64,000 nt of DNA, taken from NCBI RefSeq assembly GCF_004005845.1, contig NZ_SADE01000001.1, forward strand, positions 2,275,858 to 2,339,857. Direction: 5' to 3'. The DNA comes from Hwanghaeella grinnelliae. GTDB taxonomy: Bacteria > Pseudomonadota > Alphaproteobacteria > UBA8366 > Aestuariispiraceae. Positions 1 through 9,675 of the stretch are shown here, piece by piece. The translations under genes and the position numbers were made by a program. The notes below the pieces were generated by a model. The model saw only the letters and a list, made by a program, of their open reading frames with translations. It made no database searches and was not told the DNA's origin. Each line of letters begins with the position of its first letter. The stretch's first letter is position 1.

Positions 1-74
1 GATTTTTGTGATTTTCACCTTTCCGCCTCCCGCTCGTTCTTATTGTTCGGGCCGCGGAACGTGTTCCGGAAGCC

Positions 75-1325
75 CTAGCCGCCCTTGCGCGCCGCCTTGA
101 CCAATTCCTTCAGGGCCAGTCCCTCGTCAGCCGCTTCGGCTTGCGACAGGGCATAGCCCGCGTCGAGAAGGCGCCGGCTGGCAATATGATTGGCCGGCTG
201 GTTCACCGTATCGGTGCCCAGCCACGTGTCGCCCTTGAAGTAGAATACCGAGAATTCGCCGGCAGCAACATCGCCACGGATGACTTCCGTGTCGTAGCCG
301 ACCGTGATGCCGGTCATCTGCAGTTTCAGATCGAATTGATCGGACCAGAACCAGGGCGCGGAATCATAGGGCTTCTTTTCACCCGAGACGGTCGCCCCGG
401 CGGTGCGTGCTTGATCGGTCGCGTTCTGAACGGATTCAAGCCGCAGCGATCCGTCATAGAAACGTCCTTCGAACTGGGCGCAATCACCCACCGCAAGAAT
501 GTCCGGATCGCTGGTTTGCGTATTTTCGTCGACGATGATGCCATTGGCGCAATCAACGCCAGCCTCTTCCGCAATCTCCTGGTTCGGCAAAACACCGATG
601 CCGACAATCACCATATCCGCCGGCAGGGTTTCGCCGCCGCTCAAGATGACACCGGTTACTTGGCCGTTTTCGCCCTCCAAGCGTTCGACACCCGTCGACA
701 GGCGCACATCCACGCCTTGGCTTCTGTGGTGGTCTGCATAGAAGGTGCTGACCGTCTTCCCCACACCACGCGTCATCAGGCGGTCGGCAAGTTCGACCAC
801 AGCCACATCTCGCCCCATCGTCTTCAAGGCGGCAGCGCCTTCCAGGCCGATGAACCCACCGCCGATCACGACGACCGACTTCACCCGGTCGAGTTCGGCC
901 AGCATGGCATCGATATCCGCCAGGGTGCGAATATAGTGCACACCGACAAGGTCAGAACCCGGCACGGTCAAGGGGCGAACCCGCGTCCCCGTCGCGATCA
1001 CAAGCTTTCGGTAGGAAAGAACGGTGCCATTGTCGCATGTAACCGTATGCGCCGCGCGGTCGATGGCCGTGGCGCTGACGCCGAGGCGCAGATCGATGCC
1101 CTGTTCTTCATAGAAAGCAGCGGGACGGAACAACAAAGCCTCGCGTGGCTGCTTGCCCATCAGATAGGCCTTGGAAAGCGGCGGGCGCTGATACGGCAAT
1201 TCCCGCTCGTCGCTCAAAACCGTGACCGGCCCTTCGAAACCGGCCGCGCGCGCCGCGATCGCAACCTGATGTCCGGCATGAGAACCGCCGATAACGACAA
1301 GGCCTGCTGCTTCGTCGGTCGCCAT
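75..1325 (-). CDS. NAD(P)H:ferredoxin reductase, FAD-dependent
   Basis: A 416-residue FAD/NAD(P) oxidoreductase of the rhodocoxin/putidaredoxin reductase type. The FAD dinucleotide motif GGSHAG lies at residues 13-18 and the second, NAD(P)H-binding GGGFIG at 155-160. A VGIGVLPN segment and an AVGDCA motif near residue 285 are typical of the family. The start overlaps the stop of the upstream ferredoxin gene by one base (TGATG), so the two are translationally coupled and should form an electron-transfer pair: NAD(P)H to FAD to [2Fe-2S] to an oxygenase. No cytochrome P450 or Rieske oxygenase is visible here, so the terminal partner may lie beyond the left edge. Function is confident, partner unknown. 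Confidence 0.9.
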   Translation of the reverse strand: MATDEAAGLVVIGGSHAGHQVAIAARAAGFEGPVTVLSDERELPYQRPPLSKAYLMGKQPREALLFRPAAFYEEQGIDLRLGVSATAIDRAAHTVTCDNGTVLSYRKLVIATGTRVRPLTVPGSDLVGVHYIRTLADIDAMLAELDRVKSVVVIGGGFIGLEGAAALKTMGRDVAVVELADRLMTRGVGKTVSTFYADHHRSQGVDVRLSTGVERLEGENGQVTGVILSGGETLPADMVIVGIGVLPNQEIAEEAGVDCANGIIVDENTQTSDPDILAVGDCAQFEGRFYDGSLRLESVQNATDQARTAGATVSGEKKPYDSAPWFWSDQFDLKLQMTGITVGYDTEVIRGDVAAGEFSVFYFKGDTWLGTDTVNQPANHIASRRLLDAGYALSQAEAADEGLALKELVKAARKGG

Positions 1326-1648
1326 CAGATCTGTGACTCCGGCAATTCAACAACGATGCCGTCGAGCGCGTCGCTCATTTCGATCTGGCAGCTCAACCGG
1401 CTGTTAGGCTTCCGTTCGGATGCCGTGTCGTCGAGCATTTCGTCTTCCAGGACTTGCACCTTGGGAAGCTTGTCGAGCCATGCTTCGTCCACATAAACAT
1501 GGCAGGTCGCGCACATGCAGGACCCGCCGCATTCCGCTTCGATGCCTTCGACCCCGCCGGTCAACGCCCCCAGCATCAAACTGGTTCCGGCCCGAACTTC
1601 CAACGTCTCTTCGGAACCGTCGTGCTGTCTGTAGGTAACTTTGGGCAT
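1325..1648 (-). CDS. [2Fe-2S] ferredoxin, adrenodoxin/putidaredoxin type
   Basis: A 107-residue plant/vertebrate-type ferredoxin. Cluster cysteines fit the adrenodoxin pattern C-x5-C-x2-C-x37-C at residues 40, 46, 49 and 87, with an extra Cys at 44. The gene is directly upstream of, and overlaps by one base, the ferredoxin reductase, so it is the reductase's likely acceptor. It probably passes electrons to a cytochrome P450 or similar oxygenase encoded elsewhere. An ISC-assembly ferredoxin is less likely because no isc genes are nearby. Confidence 0.9.
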   Translation of the reverse strand: MPKVTYRQHDGSEETLEVRAGTSLMLGALTGGVEGIEAECGGSCMCATCHVYVDEAWLDKLPKVQVLEDEMLDDTASERKPNSRLSCQIEMSDALDGIVVELPESQI

Positions 1649-1763
1649 CGCCTCATCCCCCGATCAAAGAAAGCTTGTTCGGTTCGCTATCAAATCACGG
1701 CGTGAAGGGCAATTACTCCGTGACATATCCCGGAAGGAAAGCCTCCCCGAAACGGCTTTGTGT

Positions 1764-2996
1764 TCAGTCGAGCGCGGTCAAAACGGAATCGAACTGCTCC
1801 AGGCACCAATCCGTCTGATCGTGGTCGATCACCAGTGGCGGCGCAATGCGGATGGAATGCTCGTGCGTGTCCTTGCACAGAATGCCTTTTTGCTTCAGCG
1901 CCTCGCAATAGCGCCGGGCGCCGCCCGCGGATGGATCCAGTTCCACCGCGATCATCAGCCCGCGCCCACGCACCTCTCGCACCGCGTTGGCGCGGATGTT
2001 TTCCAGCCCGTCTTTCAGATAGGCACCCTGTTCGGCGGAATTTTCGATCATCCCCTCTTCGACCAACACCCGCATCGCGGTGCGCGCGATGGCGCAGGCC
2101 AACGGATTCCCGCCGAAGGTGGAGCCATGTTGCCCCGGCTGCAGCACGCCCAGGACGTCGCTGTTCGAAAGCACGGCCGATACCGGATAGAAACCACCGG
2201 ACAGCGCTTTCCCGACGAGGGTCACATCGGCGACGATGCCTTCGTGCTCTTCCGCCAACAGCCTGCCGGTCCGTCCCAGGCCAGTTTGAATTTCGTCCAG
2301 GATCAAGGTGATGTTCCGCGCGGTGCAGACCTCCCGCACTTCCTTCATGTAACCATCCGGCGGAATGATTACGCCGGCCTCGCCCTGGATCGGCTCAACC
2401 AAAAAGGCCACCGTGTTCTCGGTGATCGTGGATTTGAAGGCGTCGATATTCCCGAATTCGGCAACCTTGAATCCCGGCGCGAAAGGACCGAAACCGCCTC
2501 GCGCCACCGGGTCGGTGGAAAAGCCGACGACGCCGAGGGTCCGGCCGTGGAAATTGTTGGAACAGACGATGATCTCCGCCTTGTCCTCCGGCACGCCTTT
2601 TACCTCATAGCCCCATTTCCGCACGGCCTTGATGGCGCTCTCCACGGCCTCGGCCCCGGAATTCATCGGTAGGACTTTATGTGAACCCGTCAGTTCGGCG
2701 ATTTCCTCGTAGAACGGCGCAAGCTGATCGTTGCGGAAGGCGCGCGAGGTCAGCGTCAGTTTACCCGCCTGTTCGATCATGGTTTCCAAAATCTTTGGGT
2801 GACAATGGCCCTGGTTCACGGCCGAGTATGCCGACAGGCAATCGAGATAGCGGTTGCCGTCCACATCCCAAAGGTACACGCCCTCGCCCCGGCTAAGCAC
2901 GACGTCTATCGGCTTATAATTATGCGCGCCGAGAAGGCGTTCGGTGCGGATCAGTTCGTCGGCAACGCCGAATTGATCGGTGGCTGCGGATGGCAT
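1764..2996 (-). CDS. rocD: Ornithine aminotransferase
   Basis: A 410-residue class III PLP aminotransferase matching ornithine--oxo-acid aminotransferases over its length. It transfers the delta-amino group of ornithine to 2-oxoglutarate, giving glutamate semialdehyde and then P5C and glutamate. The [11 protein letters not shown] segment (111-121) binds PLP phosphate, LILDEIQTG (231-239) carries the PLP aspartate, and the Schiff-base lysine is K263 in [13 protein letters not shown]. The reading frame stays open further upstream, but the ATG at 2996 follows an AGGAGA ribosome-binding site and gives the family-length protein. It lies 43 bp downstream of the arginase gene on the same strand, which supports an arginine-to-glutamate operon. 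Confidence 0.9.
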   Translation of the reverse strand: MPSAATDQFGVADELIRTERLLGAHNYKPIDVVLSRGEGVYLWDVDGNRYLDCLSAYSAVNQGHCHPKILETMIEQAGKLTLTSRAFRNDQLAPFYEEIAELTGSHKVLPMNSGAEAVESAIKAVRKWGYEVKGVPEDKAEIIVCSNNFHGRTLGVVGFSTDPVARGGFGPFAPGFKVAEFGNIDAFKSTITENTVAFLVEPIQGEAGVIIPPDGYMKEVREVCTARNITLILDEIQTGLGRTGRLLAEEHEGIVADVTLVGKALSGGFYPVSAVLSNSDVLGVLQPGQHGSTFGGNPLACAIARTAMRVLVEEGMIENSAEQGAYLKDGLENIRANAVREVRGRGLMIAVELDPSAGGARRYCEALKQKGILCKDTHEHSIRIAPPLVIDHDQTDWCLEQFDSVLTALD

Positions 2997-3039
2997 GGTT
3001 CTCTCCTGTACGAAACGGTTGGGTCGGCTGACGTCTCGG

Positions 3040-4014
3040 TCAAACGCCAGAATTCCAGTCCGGGCCCTGCATGCGGTTAACGTCCTGCGGTGCGCGGTCG
3101 ATGATCTTTTTGCCAAACAAGCTGGTAACCAGATCGACCAGCAGCAGCGAGGTCTTGCCCCGTTCGTCAAGAAACGGGTTCAGTTCCGCCAGGTCCATGG
3201 AGGTGACGAGTTCCGAATCGCTCAGCATCTCCATGATCAGATGGGCTTCGCGATAGGTCGCGCCGCCCGGCACGGTGGTCCCGACCGCGGGGGCAATCGA
3301 TGGGTCCAGGAAATCGACGTCCAGACTGACATGCAGCATCGCGTTCCGGCGTTTCACGTCTTCCAGAATGCCACCGACCAAGTGGGAGACGCCCTTTTCA
3401 TCGATCAGCCGCATATCCATCACCGATACGCCGCGGCGCGCCAGCAACTGCCGTTCGATCCGGTCGACGGATCGGATCCCGAACAGCTGGAAGTCAGCCG
3501 GCATCACGCCGACACGGTCCATGCCTTCGAAAATGAAATCCATCCCCGGCTCGCCGCAAAGGCCCGCTACCGGCATGCCGTGGATATTGCCGCTGGGCGT
3601 CGTTTCCGGGGTGTTGTAATCGGAATGAGCGTCGAGCCACAGAACGATCAGATCCCGTTCCTGGTCCCTGGCCCGGCGGGCCATGGCATTGATCGTTCCC
3701 AACGCCATGCTGTGATCGCCGCCCATGAAGATGGGAAAGCGCTTGCCCTGCGAAACCTCAAAGGCTTTTGCATCCGCCGCCTTGGCCCAGGCCGCGACTT
3801 CCATGGTTCGGTCGGATTGCGGGGCAATAGAGACATCGCCCGCATCTTCTACCGTGTGCCCTTGCTCCATGAGCGCTTCCGCCAATCCGGCGGTCCGCAG
3901 GGCCGAAGGCCCCATCGAGCATCCCCGCAATTGGGTCCCAGACTGAATGGGCAGGCCGAGCAAAACGATTTCCGACACGCTTTGCGCTGGCATGTCCTGC
4001 ATTGGCGCCGTCAT
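3040..4014 (-). CDS. rocF: Arginase
   Basis: A 324-residue ureohydrolase converting L-arginine to ornithine and urea. All binuclear-manganese motifs are present: GGDHS (H101), DAHSDYN (D128, H130, D132) and SLDVDFLDP (D232, D234). The SGNIHGMP segment (141-148) is the arginase rather than agmatinase version of the substrate loop. The start at 4014 is chosen because AAAGGA precedes it; the open frame upstream has no support. It is followed by ornithine aminotransferase and is divergent from an AsnC/Lrp regulator that probably senses an amino acid such as arginine or ornithine. Confidence 0.92.
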   Translation of the reverse strand: MTAPMQDMPAQSVSEIVLLGLPIQSGTQLRGCSMGPSALRTAGLAEALMEQGHTVEDAGDVSIAPQSDRTMEVAAWAKAADAKAFEVSQGKRFPIFMGGDHSMALGTINAMARRARDQERDLIVLWLDAHSDYNTPETTPSGNIHGMPVAGLCGEPGMDFIFEGMDRVGVMPADFQLFGIRSVDRIERQLLARRGVSVMDMRLIDEKGVSHLVGGILEDVKRRNAMLHVSLDVDFLDPSIAPAVGTTVPGGATYREAHLIMEMLSDSELVTSMDLAELNPFLDERGKTSLLLVDLVTSLFGKKIIDRAPQDVNRMQGPDWNSGV

Positions 4015-4140
4015 AACGATTCCTTTCAACAAAACTGATAACCCATTTGTACGACAGGCAGATGGCGGCATATAGTCGGATATCTGATCTTTTTCGTAAC
4101 TAAATTTATCATTTTGATAGGTTCCATTGAGCAAACTGAC

Positions 4141-4563
4141 ATGGATAATCTGGACAACGATCTGATTTCGCTTCTGCGCGCGGATGCCCGCAGCCCTGTT
4201 TCCAGCCTGGCGCAACGGTTGAACGTGTCCCGCGCAACGGTGAAGGCGCGGATCGACCGGTTGGTTGAAGCCGGCATCATCCAGGGCTTCACCATCACCA
4301 CCGGCACGGAGGCCCCAAGCGGCGTGCGCTCCATCATGATGGTCGAGGTCGAAGGCAAGGCGGCCGAAACCGTGCTGCGCCGCCTGCGCGGCATCCCGGA
4401 GGTTCGTACACTCTATGCGACGAACGGGCGCTGGGACATCGTCGCCGAACTGGAAACCGCCAATCTTGGCGATTTCGACGAAGTCTTGCGTCGCATCCGC
4501 CTGATCGACGGCATCGCCGCGACGGAGACCAGCATTCTGCTCGCCGCGCATAAACGAACTTGA
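4141..4563 (+). CDS. Lrp/AsnC family transcriptional regulator
   Basis: A 140-residue Lrp/AsnC protein. The N-terminal winged HTH spans residues 1-60 (LDNDLISLLRADARSP... then SRATVKARIDRL), followed by a RAM ligand-binding/oligomerisation domain. A TTG at 4114 would add nine residues, but the ATG at 4141 gives the usual N-terminus. It is divergent from rocF across 126 bp of AT-rich DNA, so it is the obvious candidate to activate arginase and ornithine aminotransferase in response to arginine. That regulatory role is inferred from position. Confidence 0.88.
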   Translation: MDNLDNDLISLLRADARSPVSSLAQRLNVSRATVKARIDRLVEAGIIQGFTITTGTEAPSGVRSIMMVEVEGKAAETVLRRLRGIPEVRTLYATNGRWDIVAELETANLGDFDEVLRRIRLIDGIAATETSILLAAHKRT

Positions 4564-4684
4564 CCCGAACACATCAAAGTCTCCGGCACGACGAATATTC
4601 CGGTTGGGGCGGATGCGTCGCTGCGTGTAGTCTGCGGCGCAATCCATCAGTTAAGACTTTCGAACAGGACAAGCCCCCGTGACC

Positions 4685-5995
4685 ATGCTGACGCGCCGCG
4701 ACTGGGTTCCGGCAGAAACCGAAGACTTCGTGATGGCGGTGGCGGCGGAAGCAGCCGCACGCGATGCCGACGCTCAGGAGGCCGAAATTGATCGGTTGAT
4801 CAATTGGAACCGGCAAATCCACGAACGCGACTGCATCAACCTGAACCCGGCCACCAATGTCATGAACCCGAAGGCGGAGGCGGTGCTTTCATCGGGCTTA
4901 GGATCCCGTCCCTCCCTGGGCTATCCGGGCGACAAATACGAGATGGGTTTGGAGGCGATTGAACGGATTGAAGTCATCGCCGCCGAATTGGCCGCGGAAG
5001 TCTTCAATGCCAAATATGCGGAAATTCGCGTCGCCTCCGGCGCGCTGTCGAACCTCTATGCTTTCATGGCTACCTGCAAACCGGGCGATAGCATCATTGC
5101 CCCCGCCGCCGCCATCGGTGGACATGTTACCCATCACGAGGCCGGCGCGGCGGGGCTGTATGGTTTAAAAATCCACCCCGCGCCTGTCGACCCGACGCGC
5201 TATACCGTGGACCTGGATGCGCTTCGGGAAATGGCACAGCAGGTTCGCCCAAAGCTGATCACCATCGGCGGCAGCCTGAATTTGCGCCCGCACCCAGTCG
5301 CGGAGATCCGCGCAATCTGCGACGAGGTCGGCGCGCATCTTCTATTCGACGCAGCGCATCTCTGCGGCATGATCGCCGGCGGGAGCTGGCCGAATCCGCT
5401 GGACGAAGGCGCCCATCTGATGACGATGAGCACCTATAAAAGTCTAGGCGGACCGGCCGGCGGACTGATCGTGACGAATGATGCAGGTTTGGCCGAGCGC
5501 CTCGACGCCATCGCCTTTCCCGGCCTGACCGCGAATTTCGATGCCGCGAAATCAGCCGCCCTGGCCCTGACCATGCTGGATTGGAAGCAACATGGCGCGG
5601 CCTATGCCAAGGCGATGGTCGAGACGGCGGGCGCCCTCGCCACCGCCTTGCAGAAACGCGGCCTGCCTGTTTTCGGAACGGGGAATGAAGTGACGACATC
5701 CCATCAATTCGCCATCGAAGCGGCACGCTATGGCGGTGGACAAGCCGCGGCGAAGAAGCTGCGCCAGGCGAATATTCTGACGTGCGGGATCGGCCTGCCC
5801 ATCGCCCCGGTCCCCGGCGATATGAATGGGTTGCGTCTGGGCACGCCTGAAATCGTACGCTGGGGCATGACGGTCGCGGATATGGAACCGCTGGCCGATC
5901 TGATCGTCAGCGGCCTGGAAGATCCAGAATCTACCATCGACAAGGCGATCGCCTTCCGGCGCCGGTTCCAGACCATTCATTTCATTAGAAAATAA
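4685..5995 (+). CDS. Serine hydroxymethyltransferase-like PLP enzyme
   Basis: A 436-residue fold-type I PLP protein of the SHMT group. FDAAHLCGMIAGG (221-233) corresponds to the SHMT aspartate segment, and STYKSLGGPAGG (249-260) holds the Schiff-base lysine K252. The canonical SHMT motif here is TTTTHKTLRGPRGG, so this is a diverged member, not the housekeeping glyA. Possible roles are alpha-methylserine hydroxymethyltransferase, a threonine-aldolase-like lyase or a transaldolase; the sequence does not decide. A GTG at 4679 is an alternative start. It stands alone, downstream of the AsnC regulator on the same strand. Confidence 0.75.
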   Translation: MLTRRDWVPAETEDFVMAVAAEAAARDADAQEAEIDRLINWNRQIHERDCINLNPATNVMNPKAEAVLSSGLGSRPSLGYPGDKYEMGLEAIERIEVIAAELAAEVFNAKYAEIRVASGALSNLYAFMATCKPGDSIIAPAAAIGGHVTHHEAGAAGLYGLKIHPAPVDPTRYTVDLDALREMAQQVRPKLITIGGSLNLRPHPVAEIRAICDEVGAHLLFDAAHLCGMIAGGSWPNPLDEGAHLMTMSTYKSLGGPAGGLIVTNDAGLAERLDAIAFPGLTANFDAAKSAALALTMLDWKQHGAAYAKAMVETAGALATALQKRGLPVFGTGNEVTTSHQFAIEAARYGGGQAAAKKLRQANILTCGIGLPIAPVPGDMNGLRLGTPEIVRWGMTVADMEPLADLIVSGLEDPESTIDKAIAFRRRFQTIHFIRK

Positions 5996-6075
5996 CCGAA
6001 AACCCTCGGGTCAGCCTTTGCCAGGCGTCATAAATCAGTATCCTGTGCACAGGGACATCGTGGCGGAATGTTTAG

Positions 6076-6525
6076 ATGAATCATCAGCAGGTTTTGAAAT
6101 CGGCGCTGGCGGGGCTGCCAGCAGAAAAGGCCGGCTATTTCATCGAGCTTGGGAGTTTCATCGACGAAACAGCCGCCTTCGAGGACTACAAACACTGGAT
6201 GTTCCTGCTGCTGGCCAAGGGCTGCGAGTTGATTCCGCCGGTGCTCGAAAAACAGATGATGGCGGCGGAGCTATCGAAATTCGTCACCCAGCGGATGATG
6301 CGCATTCAGCAGGCGGCCTATAGCCGGGAATACATACTGAACAACGGTGCCCCCATTACGGAGCTTGCGACCGAATTCGCCAGCATGGTCTCGGAAACCG
6401 CTTTGCAGGCCTATAAGGAAGGCAAACTGAAAAGCGATGAGCCGGAGGTTCTTGTCTATCGCTGGCCCTTCAACAATGTGGACGAATTTCCATACGAAGA
6501 CCTAGATGAGATGGACGACGACTGA
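6076..6525 (+). CDS. Conserved hypothetical protein, soluble
   Basis: A 149-residue protein I do not recognise. It is predicted cytoplasmic, mainly helical, with no membrane segment or signal peptide, and ends in a very acidic tail (DEFPYEDLDEMDDD). A weak GCGGAA ribosome site precedes the ATG. It sits 80 bp after the SHMT-like gene on the same strand and converges with the esterase gene 12 bp away. No enzymatic motif is evident. Confidence 0.7.
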   Translation: MNHQQVLKSALAGLPAEKAGYFIELGSFIDETAAFEDYKHWMFLLLAKGCELIPPVLEKQMMAAELSKFVTQRMMRIQQAAYSREYILNNGAPITELATEFASMVSETALQAYKEGKLKSDEPEVLVYRWPFNNVDEFPYEDLDEMDDD

Positions 6526-6537
6526 CCGCAAAGCGGA

Positions 6538-7356
6538 TCAGTTCGACAAACCCGTCATCCAATCATATCCCTGCGCCACCCATTCGCCGGGAATACTGTG
6601 CCCACCGGGATGAGTGCATAGTTGCAACTCCCGCCCCGACCCACAGTCGGACCAAATATCGCATTGATATTTCGGCAGAGAGATCGATCCGTCAGGCTTG
6701 GCCCCGCAGCCATCCAGCTTCCGCAAAAACGTCATGCCGTCGGTGATCGGCATTGAGTTATATCGCCCGATCCTGTCATAGGCGACGACCTTGTCCGACA
6801 GACCATGAATATGCCGCATATTCACCGGGCCCGAGGGGCAGTCCTCAGGCATCGACGACCAGAAGCCTCCTGCGATAGGCAGATAGGCGGTGAATAAATC
6901 GCCCGTATAGCAGGCCACATTCCACACCATGCTGGCCCCGCGTGAGAACCCCGCAGCCAAAGTCCGGCGATCATCGACCGGCCAGCGCTTGGCTACATCG
7001 GCCATGACCGCGCGGATGAAGGCGGCTTCATCCCGCCCCTCCTCAGCTCGGCCGGCGCCCATCTGCCGCCAGTATCCTATCCGCGCATAGGGCGCGACGA
7101 AAAGCGCGCCACGGTCCAGCACCGGTTTCACCATCGACCGGTTATGGAAAGTCCCTTCCGGCGAGGCGTTCCAGCCGTGAAAAAAGACGACCAAGGGCAA
7201 TAAGGCTTTTCTATCCCAATCGGGTGGTGCCTCGGCCAGGTAGTAGCCACCAGGTACTGTGCATTTGCCGCCCGCGCCACAAACCGGTTCAGCCGCTGAA
7301 ACGGCGAACGGAACCATAAATACCGTCATGAACCAACAGAACAACAAAGCGCGCAT
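6538..7356 (-). CDS. Secreted alpha/beta-hydrolase, PHB-depolymerase/feruloyl-esterase (CE1) type
   Basis: A 272-residue serine hydrolase with a Sec signal peptide (hydrophobic residues 3-20, likely cleavage after VSAA). FFHGWNAS (58-65) forms the oxyanion region, the nucleophile is S138 in GFSRG, and a C-terminal HPGGHSIPGEW carries the catalytic histidine. Cysteines are plentiful, which fits a disulphide-bonded periplasmic or secreted esterase of the LpqC/PHB-depolymerase family. The start at 7356 is chosen because it begins the signal peptide; the upstream in-frame ATG would place 15 polar residues before it. The ester substrate is unknown. Confidence 0.8.
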   Translation of the reverse strand: MRALLFCWFMTVFMVPFAVSAAEPVCGAGGKCTVPGGYYLAEAPPDWDRKALLPLVVFFHGWNASPEGTFHNRSMVKPVLDRGALFVAPYARIGYWRQMGAGRAEEGRDEAAFIRAVMADVAKRWPVDDRRTLAAGFSRGASMVWNVACYTGDLFTAYLPIAGGFWSSMPEDCPSGPVNMRHIHGLSDKVVAYDRIGRYNSMPITDGMTFLRKLDGCGAKPDGSISLPKYQCDIWSDCGSGRELQLCTHPGGHSIPGEWVAQGYDWMTGLSN

Positions 7357-7449
7357 TGGGGTACTTTCGCAGGAATATGGGAATTCATTGTGCGCCGTCA
7401 CGGTCCTGACCGTGAAGTCAAAGCCCCGTGAAGATGGCGAGCGCTTGGG

Positions 7450-7890
7450 CTAAAGCTGGATCAATCCCGCGGTCACGGCGGCCAGGAAGACATACCGGCC
7501 GAACTTCGCGATGGTAACTAGGATGACGAAATCCAGCAGCCTTTCGCGCATCACACCGGCGACGATGGTCAGCGGATCGCCGATGAAAGGCGCCCAGCTT
7601 AACAGCAGCGACCACTTGCCATAGCGATGATACCAGCGTTGGGCACGGTCCAGCGCCTTGCCGCCGGCGGGAAACCATTTCCGGTCACGGAAGCGTTCGA
7701 TCCAGCGTCCCAGGAACCAGTTCACCACCGCGCCAAGCGTGTTCCCCACCCCAGCGACCAAGACCAGCATCCAGGCAGGATAGTCGGCAATCTGCATGCC
7801 GACGAAGACGATTTCGGATTGAATAGGCAAAATCGTCGCGGCCCCGAATGCCGACAGGAACAGACCGCCATACGCCAACACTTCATCCAT
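7450..7890 (-). CDS. YqaA/DedA-like (SNARE-associated) inner-membrane protein
   Basis: A 146-residue membrane protein resembling the YqaA branch of the DedA/VTT superfamily. It has an N-terminal re-entrant hydrophobic stretch (LFLSAFGAATILPIQSE), a second membrane block (VLVAGVGNTLGAVVNWFLG), the polar FRDRKWFPAGGKALDRAQRWYHRYGKW linker, then the SWAPFIGDPLTIVAGVMRE segment typical of the family. A GTG at 7911 is an alternative start. Family members are implicated in membrane lipid or ion homeostasis; the specific role is unknown. Confidence 0.75.
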   Translation of the reverse strand: MDEVLAYGGLFLSAFGAATILPIQSEIVFVGMQIADYPAWMLVLVAGVGNTLGAVVNWFLGRWIERFRDRKWFPAGGKALDRAQRWYHRYGKWSLLLSWAPFIGDPLTIVAGVMRERLLDFVILVTIAKFGRYVFLAAVTAGLIQL

Positions 7891-8033
7891 GACGCAGGCT
7901 TCCCATTCCACAGTGCCTCGAAGGCGGCGACGCTACAGTTCCGCCATGCAACGCGCAAGGGAACCGGAAGCAGGCCGGCAGCCCCCTTTCCGTCAAGACG
8001 AGGAAACTTCCAATACCGCCGGACGGTATACCG

Positions 8034-8339
8034 TCAGCCGTCTATCTCCATGTCCAGGATGGTCGATCCCAATGCCTTGCCATGCGCATCCAGGGCAAGC
8101 GACCGGGTGACGCCGCCGGCAAGCGCACCGCGCAGCACGAAGTTCAGGGCGTGAAGCTGGGGCAGTTCATAACGCACCACATTGCCGCCCATGGCCGGGC
8201 CAAAATGGGCCGCGACGCGCTCGGCGGTCACTTCACTCTGGATCAGCGGCCAATCTTCCGCGCGATAGGCGATGACGGAGATATTGCAGGTATCCCCTTT
8301 ATCCCCGGTGCGGGAATGGGCGATGTCTCGCAGCCGCAT
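8034..8339 (-). CDS. AtuA-like small partner protein (C-terminal domain as separate gene)
   Basis: A 101-residue protein matching the ferredoxin-fold domain found at the C-terminus of, or next to, AtuA/DUF1446 proteins. It begins MRLRDIAHSRTGDKGDTCNIS, a diagnostic family start. Its ATG lies one base after the stop of the larger AtuA gene, so the two halves are co-translated and probably form a complex. In many bacteria they are fused; here they are split. The biochemical activity is not established for most of this family. Confidence 0.85.
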   Translation of the reverse strand: MRLRDIAHSRTGDKGDTCNISVIAYRAEDWPLIQSEVTAERVAAHFGPAMGGNVVRYELPQLHALNFVLRGALAGGVTRSLALDAHGKALGSTILDMEIDG

Positions 8340-8340
8340 C

Positions 8341-9675
8341 TCAGCTCTCCAAAATCGTCACGGTTTGGGAAACCAGATCTTCCGGGACGAAGGTCGAGGC
8401 GATGCCCACGACCTCCCGCGCCTGTTTCGTGACCCCGCCGCCACCGTAGGGGCCGTTGAGGTAGAGGCTCTCCACCTCCTCCCCTATCCTGATAGCATCG
8501 TCTTTCGTCTCACAACGCGCGGCGAAACGCATCCGCACCTCGCGCGGAGGCGCTTGCGATACCGCGCCGGGAAGAACGGAATTGACGCCGATAAGCTCGC
8601 CCCGACTTTCCACCACCGAGGGCCCCAGTTCCGCCAAACGCTGCTCGACAAGTTGAAGGGCGAGGCGGCCGCGTTCTTCCGCGCCCGGCCCGGCATAGGA
8701 GATCTGGCCCTCCCCGATCCAGCCATCCACATAGCCGACCGAGACTTTCAGCAAGCCGGTGCGTGCACGCCCATCGGCACCGTCGACCGCAACCCGGTCC
8801 GGCCCTTCCTGATGGAATGTCACACCTGAAAAATCAGCGATGACGTCCGGCTGGAAATAGGCGGATGGATCGTGAACTTCGTAGAGCAGTTGTTCTGTGC
8901 AGGTCGCTGTCGAGACGATGCCGCCGCTGCCGTCGACCTTGGTCACGATAGCACTGCCGTCGGCCTGGACCTCAGCTAGGGGATAGCCGATATGCAGCAT
9001 GTCCGGTACGTCCTTCATGCCGGGATCGGCGAAATAACCGCCGGTCACCTGTGCCGCGCATTCCAGCAAATGTCCCACAAGCGTCCCCCGCCCCAGCGCA
9101 GACCAATCGTCGCGCGCCCAGTCGAATTCATGGACCAGCGGTGCCAGGAAAAGAACCGGGTCCGCCGCACGGCCGGTGATGACGATATCCGCGTCCTTGG
9201 CCAATGCATCGACGATGCCGTCGAGGCCCGTATACGCGTTGGCGGAAACGATCTTATTGCCAAGGTCCGAGACTGGGCGTCCGCTTTCGTCCAGCGTGTA
9301 GTCGCCGGCCAGGATCAGGTCGAGAATATCGTCGCCCGTGACGGCAGCAATGCGCAGCCCTTTCATGCCCATCCCACGGGCAACCCGCCGGGCGGCCTCA
9401 GCGGCAGCCTTCGGATTGGCCGCGCCCATATTGGTGATGATCTTCGTTCCGTTGGCCCGCGCCGCCGGCAGAACAGCCTTCAGCCGCCGCTCCAGCATGC
9501 GGTCATAACCCGCTGAAGGGTCGCGCATTTTCTCTTGTTGGGAGAGCGCGATGGTGCGTTCGGCCAAACACTCGAAGGAGAGATAATCGAGCCCGCCCTT
9601 CTCCACCAATTCCACGGCGGGTTCTATGCGGTCACCCGCGAAACCGGCGCCGGATCCAATTCTTATTGTTTTCAT
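8341..9675 (-). CDS. AtuA/DUF1446 family protein
   Basis: A 444-residue acyclic-terpene-utilisation AtuA family protein. The N-terminus MKTIRIGSGAGFAGDRIEPAVEL and the LDYLSFECLAERTIAL segment are characteristic. The start at 9675 overlaps the stop of the TRAP permease (ATGA) and is preceded by an AGGTG site, so the much longer open frame upstream is not used. The gene is third in an operon behind a TAXI-TRAP importer, so it probably acts on the imported acid or its CoA ester. No atuC/atuF carboxylase or liu genes are present, so terpene degradation itself is not supported. Confidence 0.85.
   Translation of the reverse strand: MKTIRIGSGAGFAGDRIEPAVELVEKGGLDYLSFECLAERTIALSQQEKMRDPSAGYDRMLERRLKAVLPAARANGTKIITNMGAANPKAAAEAARRVARGMGMKGLRIAAVTGDDILDLILAGDYTLDESGRPVSDLGNKIVSANAYTGLDGIVDALAKDADIVITGRAADPVLFLAPLVHEFDWARDDWSALGRGTLVGHLLECAAQVTGGYFADPGMKDVPDMLHIGYPLAEVQADGSAIVTKVDGSGGIVSTATCTEQLLYEVHDPSAYFQPDVIADFSGVTFHQEGPDRVAVDGADGRARTGLLKVSVGYVDGWIGEGQISYAGPGAEERGRLALQLVEQRLAELGPSVVESRGELIGVNSVLPGAVSQAPPREVRMRFAARCETKDDAIRIGEEVESLYLNGPYGGGGVTKQAREVVGIASTFVPEDLVSQTVTILES

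Noticed and set aside
1764..3170. Longer ornithine aminotransferase beginning at 3170
   Set aside because: The extra 58 residues have no family similarity and would overlap the arginase 3' end. The ATG at 2996 has a clear AGGAGA site and gives the normal length.
3040..4647. 535-residue arginase with a long N-terminal extension
   Set aside because: The extension is antisense to the AsnC/Lrp gene. The ATG at 4014 with AAAGGA gives the standard arginase length.
4685..5995. Calling this gene housekeeping glyA
   Set aside because: The PLP-lysine motif is STYKSLGGPAGG instead of the canonical glyA motif, and there is no glycine/folate gene context.
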